This document shows, piece by piece, positions 1 to 5,559 of a stretch of 8,781 nucleotides of DNA. Each line of letters begins with the position of its first letter. The stretch's first letter is position 1. The position numbers and the translations under genes were made by a program. A model generated the notes under the pieces. That model was given only the letters and a program-made list of their open reading frames with translations, did no database searches and had not been told where the DNA came from. This stretch comes from an uncultured Christensenella sp. (GTDB lineage: Bacteria; Bacillota; Clostridia; Christensenellales; UBA3700). The stretch covers positions 1-8,781 of the forward strand of contig CAJTZR010000082.1 in the NCBI GenBank assembly GCA_910584035.1, written 5' to 3'.

Positions 1-66
1 ATAATATGTACATAGATATATGTATTTTATGTACCACCATTTTACACATTTTAGCTAATTTACACA

Positions 67-96
67 AAAATACCCCCGATTTTCGGTGGGTATTTT
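67..96. terminator. Strong bidirectional hairpin
   Basis: Arms AAAATACCC (67-75) and GGGTATTTT (88-96) pair perfectly. The stem continues with CCG/CGG (76-78 with 84-86), one bulged T at 87, and an ATTTT loop. It is the most GC-rich hairpin in the window, with T runs on both sides (TTTT on plus, TTTTT on minus), so it could end transcription either way. It may serve a gene lying left of the window or back up the hairpin at 143-169. Confidence 0.6.
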
Positions 97-142
97 CAAA
101 AATTCGACTATTTGCAAAATGACGACTTTACAAAAAACTAAA

Positions 143-169
143 CAAGGCAAAATTTTTCATTTTGCCTTG
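143..169 (-). terminator. Rho-independent terminator
   Basis: A perfect 11-bp inverted repeat, CAAGGCAAAAT (143-153) and ATTTTGCCTTG (159-169), has a TTTTC loop. On the minus strand it is followed by TTTAGTTTTTTG, a good U tract. The plus-strand tail is weaker. It would stop minus-strand transcripts from the repressor gene ending at 539, although about 370 bases lie between, so its assignment is open. Confidence 0.6.
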
Positions 170-538
170 ATGTTTTAAATATTCATTTATTAAATTTTCA
201 AGCCAGTTAGTGGCTTAATTTATTGTGTTAAAAGTTAAAAAACTTTTCCACCCCATAATAAAAATTGTTTTTGCTAAAAATTGTTTTTGCTAAACTTAAT
301 TTAATTAAATATACAAAATGCAAAAATAGCTTTATCATAACTTTCCAACTTGTATAAATTACACCTAATATATATAATAAAAGATAAATCTAAAAATCTT
401 TGCTTTATCTTGCTAAATATTTTAAAAACATCACTTAGTTACATCAATATATTTAACATTACTTTTACTCAAATTAAACAACTTATTATTGGATATATAA
501 ATGCTTTTGAAATATAAAATTACAATTATTTCACTAAC
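170..538. other. Gene-free AT-rich stretch
   Basis: No coding region is supported here. It holds a small hairpin, AAGCCA (200-205) with TGGCTT (211-216), and the tandem repeat at 261-294, entered separately. The longest minus-strand open frame with a plausible start is 36 codons (228-338) and has no convincing ribosome binding site. Confidence 0.6.
261..294. repeat. 16-bp tandem duplication
   Basis: The unit AAAATTGTTTTTGCTA occurs twice head to tail without mismatch (261-276 and 277-292), and the first two bases of a third copy follow. It is intergenic, so it is most simply a slippage or short-duplication product. Confidence 0.8.
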
Positions 539-901
539 CTATTTTTCTACTGCTTTTTTTATTAATTCAAAAACATCATCTGTAATTACGTGTTCTATCC
601 TACACGCATTTTCCTCCGCACTGCTTTCATTTGCACCAAGTTTTATTAATGCTTTCATAAGCACATTGTGACGCTCAAAAATACTCTCTGCCTTTTGCTG
701 ACCTATTGGAGTCAATGTAATCTCACCATTTGCTTTGATTACTATATATCCCTTTTTTGCAAGCAAATTTACCGCCCTTGATACGCTAGATTTTGCATAA
801 CAAAGTTCTTCCACTATATCTACAGACCTAACTACACTTTTTTTGTTTTTTAAACTCAAAATTGTTTCCAAATACATCTCTTCAGATTCATAAGTTTTCA
901 T
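539..901 (-). CDS. DtxR/MntR-family metal-dependent transcriptional repressor, short form
   Basis: A 120-aa cytoplasmic metal-sensing DNA-binding protein. Residues about 1-70 form the winged helix-turn-helix and 71-120 the metal-binding and dimerisation domain. The N-terminal SEEMYLETI matches the helix that supplies Met10 in DtxR. The C-terminal ACRIEHVITDDV matches the DtxR stretch carrying Cys102, Glu105 and His106, giving likely metal ligands Met9, Cys100, Glu103 and His104; His78 aligns with DtxR His79. This ligand set is of the iron-sensing DtxR/IdeR type. Bacillus MntR has Asp at the Met9 position. Two ancillary-site positions differ from DtxR (Met82 for Glu83, Glu96 for His98). The C-terminal SH3-like domain of DtxR is absent, as in MntR. 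Start ATG at 899-901 has GGAGG five bases upstream; stop is TAG. No transporter gene lies next to it, so its targets and metal are unknown. The family call is firm; iron is an inference. Confidence 0.9.
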   Translation of the reverse strand: MKTYESEEMYLETILSLKNKKSVVRSVDIVEELCYAKSSVSRAVNLLAKKGYIVIKANGEITLTPIGQQKAESIFERHNVLMKALIKLGANESSAEENACRIEHVITDDVFELIKKAVEK

Positions 902-1033
902 AAGTTCCTCCGTAATTATTTGTTTACAAAATCATTTATATAATCAACAAATTAAATTATTATAAAGGTTATTACAATTTTATTTTAACATACTGGCAAA
1001 AAAAATGCAATATTAAAATTTAAAAAGTATAGC

Positions 1034-1059
1034 AAAAAGCACGCTATTGCGTGCTTTTT
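1034..1059 (-). terminator. Terminator of the LemA operon
   Basis: A perfect 11-bp stem, AAAAAGCACGC (1034-1044) with GCGTGCTTTTT (1049-1059), has a TATT loop. It lies about 30 bases past the stop codon of the lemA-type gene. The stem ends in five T on the minus strand. The plus-strand tail (TTTTTTGTTTGTT) is even better, so the element may be bidirectional and also shield the operon from opposing transcription. Confidence 0.75.
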
Positions 1060-1091
1060 TGTTTGTTATCAAATTATGTATTAAGATTTTA

Positions 1092-1763
1092 TCAATTAAA
1101 GAAAGTTCCTCTAGCTTGCTCTTTAATCTCTTTAGTTGTGATAAATGGAATTTTAGTAGTATAACCATTTTTAGCAGCAACGATTTGTTTTGTTGGCCAT
1201 TTGAATATTTCAGAATTCCATTTATTAATTAAATCATTATAAGTTTCTCTTGCAGCAGTAACTTCTCTTTGTAAATAGCTATTTTGGTTCATAGCCTCTG
1301 CAATGTTTTCGTGAGCTCTAAGCTCTGGATAATTTTCCATAGCAAAGTGCAAGTTAGCAGCTAAACCATCTACTTGTTGAGAGATTGCATTACGTTGCTC
1401 ACCAGTTTCAGGATGAACACCTGCACGTAAACCAGCGATTGCTGTAAAAGTTTCCTTATCCAAATCAATTGATTTGTTAACAAGTTGAGCACAATTTTGT
1501 AGTACAACAACCCTTTGTTCCAAATAGTTATCAATTGTAGATGCTTGCTTATTGATTTGTTGCTCAATACGTTTCAAAGCGTTGTCAGCATTTTTCTTCA
1601 TAATCAAGAATACAACACCTGGAATGATTGCCAAAACCCAAAGCATAATCTCAAAAATCTTTGAACCTACGCCAACTTTTGGTGAAATTTGTTTTGCAAT
1701 AACATTAACATCTTTACCTTGGTCCATTGGTTCATAATTCATTTCGTCTAAATCATTTGCCAT
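1092..1763 (-). CDS. LemA family membrane protein
   Basis: A 223-aa single-pass membrane protein. One transmembrane helix is visible at about 36-56 (rich in I, L, V, W), followed by a long, mostly helical region (57-200). That region carries LemA signatures: YPELRAHEN at 145-153, then a segment around ARETYNDLINKWN (171-183), and a proline-containing turn (KWPT, 188-191). LemA proteins are widespread; their biochemical role is not settled. Family members usually begin almost directly with the helix and are somewhat shorter; here about 35 polar residues precede it. Start ATG (1761-1763) has AGGAGG seven bases upstream; stop is TGA. It is the second gene of an operon, 104 bases after the DUF3137-like gene, and no strong promoter is visible in the gap, so co-transcription is likely. 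Other LemA genes also sit beside DUF3137 genes (recalled, not searched), which supports a joint membrane function. Confidence 0.9.
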   Translation of the reverse strand: MANDLDEMNYEPMDQGKDVNVIAKQISPKVGVGSKIFEIMLWVLAIIPGVVFLIMKKNADNALKRIEQQINKQASTIDNYLEQRVVVLQNCAQLVNKSIDLDKETFTAIAGLRAGVHPETGEQRNAISQQVDGLAANLHFAMENYPELRAHENIAEAMNQNSYLQREVTAARETYNDLINKWNSEIFKWPTKQIVAAKNGYTTKIPFITTKEIKEQARGTFFN

Positions 1764-1867
1764 AAATTTACCTCCTAAGTAAAATCATAATTATTTATTT
1801 TTTTATTTTAATTGCATACAGCTTTAAAAAGCCTTAGCAATAAATAACGTAATACATTTGATATTTA

Positions 1868-3778
1868 TTAACTTTCTTTTTTATTTAACATTTCGTTTGC
1901 GGCATTTACAAACCTTTTTCTCAATTCCTCAAGCGGATTAGTTTCTTTATCCTTAAGCAGTTCATTAATTTTATTAGCAAGTGCAACCTTATGCTCAACT
2001 TGAGGGACAACAATTATTACACCACAACACTCTGCGATTGCAGCTGACCTAGCAGTGTCTGAAGCTGTATCATAATTTTTAAGCAAAGACATTAGCTCTG
2101 CATATTTGCTTTGACTCAAGCCATTTGCATCAAAAATTAAAGCTTCAGTAGTACCAGATACTGGTATATACTCATCCCAATGCACTGGAACAGAATACAT
2201 CCTGCCATTCCCCGCAACTCGTGGTACTAAATCTACCCTTGCTATAGTTGAATAAGCATAAGAGTAAATAACGATATTATCGACTAGTCCCATACTAGGC
2301 ATATATTTAACTTTATGTATACAAGCAGTTGAACTACCCTTTGGTGCAACATATTCTCTTGGCAAGATATTTGCCATCATTTCAGCCTCACGTGCTGCAA
2401 TATTGGTTTCCGCACTCAAGTCAATCGCCATATCGTTTGGTTTGTATTGTTGATAAAGTGGAATACATAGCAATGGTGCTAACATAAAGTACATATTTTT
2501 GAAAAACTCTTTATTATAGTTAGTAAACAAATCTCTTGCTATATCAACACTATATGACTCAAAGTTCCTACCCGCAAGCATATTCCAAGTATCGCCGTGA
2601 TGTGATAGAATTGTATTAAGCTTGCCTTTCTTTACAAAATAGAAATCGTCATCATAAGGTGAATCTTTGATTAAATCAATCATATTCCTTTGTGCCAAAG
2701 GTGTGAACAATAACCTAAATTGGTTTTCATTATCTCTATCAAAAGCACCAAACAAAATATCAAATTCCGTATCAGACATAGCAACAAATGAACCATCGCC
2801 GTGCTTAAAGTCTTTCTCTGCGATTTTAGAAAGCTTTTTCTCTCCACGCTTAACCATTCTTTCAATCTGCTTATCGTCTTTGCCTTTAGCCTGTGGTTTT
2901 CTTGTAAAGTTAAGGTTTGGTGCAGACTCATTACCATAAACAAGGAATGTTTCATTGCCATAATAAGGACAAGGCTTAGTAACTGTAGCTACCAATGTTT
3001 GAGTACGAGTAGTTGTATAAGTCTTTCCGTTTGAGTCACGTCTTGTTTCAGTCCAAGATACAACTAAAAAGCCCTCATAAGTCTTAGTACCCATCTCAAC
3101 ATCAAATTCCCTTGAGATAACAAAAGGGTTATCCGCAATAGTACCAACTATCATATTAACTGTTGAACTATCATTATCAGAGAAATATGGCAACTTGAAA
3201 TACCTATTCAAATATACCTCGTGCAACACAGAATAATATCTGTCAAGTTGAATAACTGTATCCAATGAGTTAACCATTTTGTTTGTAATATCGCCATCAA
3301 AAAGCTTATTCAACGCTTCCATTTGTTCCCACGCTTCATTTAAAATGCTATCAGCATTTTGCTTTAGCAACTGAACAGACGCTCGCAAAGCTTTAATCTT
3401 TTTATTAATTACAAGACATATTGGCAAAATACTACACAACATTACTATTGGACCGCTAACTAATGTCAAAATACTCGCTAGCAATGATGAACCATTACTA
3501 ATAGCAGTATACAACATTAAGCCACCAACAACAATAGCAAGACCGCCAACAACGCTCAAAAATATTAAAAAGCTTTTTAAGCCACGTTGAGTGCTTAGTT
3601 TTTTACGCTCTGCTCTAAGTTCCTTGTCTGCGTGATTATATCTTTCAACTGTCTCCCGATTTTGTTCCACATTAATTTGACTCATCTTAACCAATTCGTC
3701 AAATGCACTATCTATCAAACTATCAAATCTTTCTTGATATTGTTTGTATTCCTTCATCGGTTCTAAAATTTCTTTCAC
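1868..3778 (-). CDS. Two-helix membrane protein with DUF3137-like core, LemA partner
   Basis: About 636 aa. A charged N-terminal segment likely to be coiled coil (about 15-70, counted from the upstream GTG) is followed by two hydrophobic helices (about 73-96 and 102-128). A second helical stretch (130-200) precedes a long soluble region. The stretch EFDILFGAFDRDNENQFRLL then FTP (about 342-364) resembles the DUF3137 core pattern (FEK-F-VY-DQVEARYLLTP) in spacing and residues, so a divergent DUF3137 protein is proposed; the biochemical role is unknown. A Tyr/Thr-rich piece (244-270) and an aromatic patch (428-450) are also notable. Two start choices exist: GTG at 3788-3790, which has no ribosome binding site, and GTG at 3776-3778, preceded by GAGG at six bases. 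The second is preferred. It is the promoter-proximal gene of the LemA operon. The family link is moderate; the membrane topology is clear. DUF3137 proteins are usually shorter as I recall them, so the C-terminal third may be an added domain. Confidence 0.8.
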   Translation of the reverse strand: MKEILEPMKEYKQYQERFDSLIDSAFDELVKMSQINVEQNRETVERYNHADKELRAERKKLSTQRGLKSFLIFLSVVGGLAIVVGGLMLYTAISNGSSLLASILTLVSGPIVMLCSILPICLVINKKIKALRASVQLLKQNADSILNEAWEQMEALNKLFDGDITNKMVNSLDTVIQLDRYYSVLHEVYLNRYFKLPYFSDNDSSTVNMIVGTIADNPFVISREFDVEMGTKTYEGFLVVSWTETRRDSNGKTYTTTRTQTLVATVTKPCPYYGNETFLVYGNESAPNLNFTRKPQAKGKDDKQIERMVKRGEKKLSKIAEKDFKHGDGSFVAMSDTEFDILFGAFDRDNENQFRLLFTPLAQRNMIDLIKDSPYDDDFYFVKKGKLNTILSHHGDTWNMLAGRNFESYSVDIARDLFTNYNKEFFKNMYFMLAPLLCIPLYQQYKPNDMAIDLSAETNIAAREAEMMANILPREYVAPKGSSTACIHKVKYMPSMGLVDNIVIYSYAYSTIARVDLVPRVAGNGRMYSVPVHWDEYIPVSGTTEALIFDANGLSQSKYAELMSLLKNYDTASDTARSAAIAECCGVIIVVPQVEHKVALANKINELLKDKETNPLEELRKRFVNAANEMLNKKES

Positions 3779-3831
3779 AATTCGCCTCACATAGTAAAAT
3801 TAAAAGTTAATTAATTTTATACCTTATATAT

Positions 3832-3860
3832 ATTTTAGCAAAAACTTTAAGTTTTGTCAA
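3832..3860 (-). promoter_or_regulatory. Sigma-A promoter of the LemA operon
   Basis: On the minus strand, TTGACA (3855-3860) is separated by 17 bases from TAAAAT (3832-3837), one mismatch from consensus. The predicted start near 3825 leaves a leader of roughly 45 bases before the GTG at 3778. Confidence 0.7.
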
Positions 3861-3899
3861 TCATTGCTGATTAAATTCAATCTCTTACTTGTATAGTTC

Positions 3900-4003
3900 G
3901 CTTTTTCTCGACTCGCTAAACCATTCTTTCAATCTAATGCCACCCTTGCCTTATAGCCTCTGTCTTTAACTCTATCAAAATCACCAAACAAATATTAAAT
4001 TCT
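3900..4003 (-). pseudogene. Shuffled relics of the DUF3137-like gene
   Basis: Two short blocks match the neighbouring DUF3137-like gene by eye. Block A, 3900-3961, matches 2833-2895: the first 36 columns have four mismatches, including an exact 17-base run, and GCCTT/AGCCT blocks continue the match. Block B, 3970-4002, matches 2734-2766 with about 30 of 33 positions equal and one single-base gap. On the minus strand A encodes a degraded IERMV-stop-RVEKK against IERMVKRGEKK in the intact gene, and B matches the FDILFGAFDR segment. The blocks are in swapped order relative to the intact gene and carry stops and frameshifts, so this is not a working gene. A tandem duplication followed by deletion and decay would explain the order. 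A third, weak resemblance (4103-4162, DTFDIV then FGAF) is not included. Confidence 0.5.
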
Positions 4004-4009
4004 TTATTA

Positions 4010-4500
4010 AAACATACAAGTATAATTATGTACAAATTACAACAAAACAAATAAACCAAGGATTATAATCAACTTTGGTATTCTCAAATGCGTATTTACC
4101 ATTCAACAAAAAGCTCCAAACTTTTCTTTCCATTCTACAGAAGCAACAATATCAAATGTATCATTTTACCTATAATCTAAAGTGCTAATCCTCTACCATT
4201 TTTATCTTTTAAATTTGTTTTAATACCGATTTTCTTAGACTATTTTTTATATTTTTGTTATTCTCATACCAAATTAAACTTAATCAAAGCACAATTAAAA
4301 TGAATAAAATTTTTACATTAACTAAAATTTGATTTCAAAAATATTGTCTACTTATTTTTAGATTTTTTATAAAAATTGTATAAAATTCTCTAAAACTAAA
4401 CAAACACTACAAACAAGATAATTCAAGCATTATTTTTATATTATACTCTCAACAATTTAAACAAAACAATAAAACAAGATATATACTTAATATATTACTT
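4010..4500. other. Gene-free AT-rich stretch
   Basis: No open frame with a ribosome binding site is seen. A minus-strand piece at 4103-4162 reads as plausible protein for 19 codons and ends in TGA; it could be more decayed coding DNA related to the relics at 3900-4003. The remainder looks like non-coding DNA. Confidence 0.5.
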
Positions 4501-4510
4501 TATAGCATAA

Positions 4511-4540
4511 AAAAGAATGATACGCTAGTACCATTCTTTT
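4511..4540 (-). terminator. Terminator of the lipoprotein gene
   Basis: AAAAGAATG (4511-4519) pairs with CATTCTTTT (4532-4540). Inside, TAC/GTA pair around a GCTA loop, with one A-C mismatch. On the minus strand a run of seven T follows, and the hairpin starts about 20 bases after the stop codon of the lipoprotein gene. Confidence 0.8.
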
Positions 4541-4562
4541 GTTTTGCAAATTATTTCATTTA

Positions 4563-5078
4563 TCAACCAAAACTAATTGACATAGAAGAAGCTGTTGCTT
4601 TGCACTCGGTTACATTTTCAACCAAAGTTTTTTGAACGTATATAAAATCAATATAAGTGTAAGTCAACAAACTTTCAGTATATGTTCTATTATACTTAAC
4701 AGTTAAAGTACTATCTTTTATAGTAACTTTCTTAATTTCATAACTTTCGTTTTGATAAGCACCGTGCTCAATTGCAATCATATTGTACTCTTCAAAAAAT
4801 GCCGCATTTAAACTTGGTCTACCATCTTCATCATCTTCACTATCTGCAACTGTAGCTGGCTCAATTATATTCAATGTTGCAGCATACTCATAAAAATCAT
4901 CATAAGTAGTGAACATAGAAACAACAAAATGTCCTGCATCATATTTATCACCAGTGCCATATTCTACTCTACCATATGTACTAAACTCAATTGGGTCACC
5001 TGTATTACAACCCACTAAACATACCATTAATACTGCTACTAAAACTATAATGGCAACAATACTTAATCTCTTTTTCAT
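4563..5078 (-). CDS. Predicted lipoprotein of unknown function
   Basis: About 171 aa. The N terminus is a textbook lipoprotein signal: MKKR, a hydrophobic core (about residues 6-20), then the lipobox LVGC with the acylated Cys at about 24. The mature protein should be anchored on the outer face of the membrane. It is followed by a short polar linker and a compact domain rich in beta strands (about 45-171) with an acidic run, DSEDDEDG, near 80. The pattern FFEEYNMIAIE, then SYEIKKVTIKDSTLTVKYNR, resembles small clostridial lipoproteins in which FF-x-L-hydrophobic precedes paired strands; this is an impression, not a family assignment. Two adjacent ATG codons exist (5079-5081 and 5076-5078). 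GAGAGG lies three bases from the first and six from the second, so the second is preferred. The gene stands alone between its own promoter and terminator. Cys24 is the only cysteine of the mature part apart from one near the C terminus. Confidence 0.85.
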   Translation of the reverse strand: MKKRLSIVAIIVLVAVLMVCLVGCNTGDPIEFSTYGRVEYGTGDKYDAGHFVVSMFTTYDDFYEYAATLNIIEPATVADSEDDEDGRPSLNAAFFEEYNMIAIEHGAYQNESYEIKKVTIKDSTLTVKYNRTYTESLLTYTYIDFIYVQKTLVENVTECKATASSMSISFG

Positions 5079-5116
5079 CATTAACCTCTCTTTTAGTAAG
5101 ATAATATTATATCGCT

Positions 5117-5145
5117 ATTATATCAAACTATAATTTTTTTGTCAA
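5117..5145 (-). promoter_or_regulatory. Consensus sigma-A promoter of the lipoprotein gene
   Basis: On the minus strand TTGACA (5140-5145), 17 bases, then TATAAT (5117-5122) match consensus at every position of both hexamers. The predicted start near 5110 gives a leader of about 30 bases. No operator-like palindrome overlaps it, so strong, possibly constitutive expression is expected. Confidence 0.85.
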
Positions 5146-5226
5146 CTTTTATTTGTTGATAATTTAATGCCAAAAAATACTAATAACCAATAGTAATCTT
5201 ATTATATGCAACAAATAAACTTCTTG

Positions 5227-5427
5227 TTATCTATTTCTGTCAAATAACTCGTCTAATGATATATCATAAAAATCAGCAAGCAATATCAATGTTTCGTAAT
5301 CTGGTCGTACTGCTCCCGTTTCATATCGTGTATAGTTAACTCTGCTTAAATGCAACTTTTCCGCCAATTGCTGTTGTGTCAACCCTTCCAATAACCTCAA
5401 TTGCTTTAGTTTTTTATTAATTTCCAT
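5227..5427 (-). CDS. Small Xre-family helix-turn-helix repressor
   Basis: A 66-aa protein made almost entirely of one Cro/C1-type helix-turn-helix domain. KLKQLRLLEGLTQQQLAEKL is the first helix and the start of the motif. HLSRVNYTRYETGAVRPDYE holds the recognition helix and the conserved YE-G-RP turn. TLILLADFYDISLDELFDR is the closing helices, ending with the family's typical DELF. No ligand-binding or peptidase domain is attached. The frame is open further upstream to a TTG at 5449-5451. ATG at 5425-5427 is preferred because AGAGG sits seven bases before it. It is divergent from the acyltransferase gene, with two TGTACA-type operator elements between them, so autoregulation and control of that gene are likely. 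Its own promoter is not clear but should run through or beside the operator at 5479-5505. Confidence 0.9.
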   Translation of the reverse strand: MEINKKLKQLRLLEGLTQQQLAEKLHLSRVNYTRYETGAVRPDYETLILLADFYDISLDELFDRNR

Positions 5428-5444
5428 AAATTCACCTCTTTCCC

Positions 5445-5473
5445 TTGACAATGTACACTATTTGTACTACAAT
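5445..5473 (+). promoter_or_regulatory. Promoter of the acyltransferase gene
   Basis: TTGACA (5445-5450), a 17-base spacer, then TACAAT (5468-5473) form a near-consensus sigma-A promoter. The predicted start near 5480 leaves a leader of about 80 bases. The spacer is filled by an operator-like repeat, so occupancy would block polymerase. Confidence 0.8.
5452..5468. promoter_or_regulatory. Operator-like repeat, imperfect (TGTACA-N5-TGTACT)
   Basis: TGTACA (5452-5457), five bases, TGTACT (5463-5468). It has the same half-site and spacing as the perfect palindrome at 5479-5505 with one mismatch, and lies between the -35 and -10 of the plus-strand promoter. Centre is at 5460. Binding by the adjacent Xre protein is inferred. 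Confidence 0.65.
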
Positions 5474-5478
5474 GTTTT

Positions 5479-5505
5479 TATAATGTACATATTTTGTACA
5501 TTATA
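5479..5505. promoter_or_regulatory. Operator-like perfect palindrome (TGTACA-N5-TGTACA)
   Basis: Arms TATAATGTACA (5479-5489) and TGTACATTATA (5495-5505) are an exact 11-bp inverted repeat around TATTT. Its centre (5492) is 32 bases from the other element's centre, about three helical turns, so both would face the same side of the DNA. It covers the predicted start of the plus-strand transcript and lies upstream of the Xre gene. It is not followed by a T run, so an operator is a better reading than a terminator. Confidence 0.7.
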
Positions 5506-5559
5506 TTCGTAAAATTCATTAAAAATTACAAATTAGAAAAAGTTTAAAGGAGAATACAA

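Noticed and set aside
1..40. ATGTAC-rich start of the window resembling the TGTACA operator half-site
   Set aside because: Spacing does not match TGTACA-N5-TGTACA, and isolated TGTACA is expected a few times by chance.
228..338. 36-codon minus-strand open frame with a hydrophobic start
   Set aside because: It has only a weak GGAAA before the ATG, crosses the 16-bp tandem repeat, and its composition is what AT-rich spacer DNA gives by chance.
1047..1232. Plus-strand open frames inside and across the LemA gene (also 1552-1737 and the minus-strand alternative frame 1370-1567)
   Set aside because: They lie on the opposite strand or another frame of a clear gene, lack ribosome binding sites and resemble no family.
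1821..1832. Small palindrome GCTTT-AA-AAAGC in the gap between the two operon genes
   Set aside because: Five-pair stem without a T run; too weak for a terminator or a secure operator.
2667..3034. Open frames overlapping the DUF3137-like gene on both strands
   Set aside because: They are shadow frames of a long coding region with membrane helices and recognisable core residues; no start signals.
5178..5195. Possible terminator after the Xre gene (TACTA/TAGTA)
   Set aside because: Only five AT-rich pairs with an eight-base loop; the T run alone is not enough to call it.
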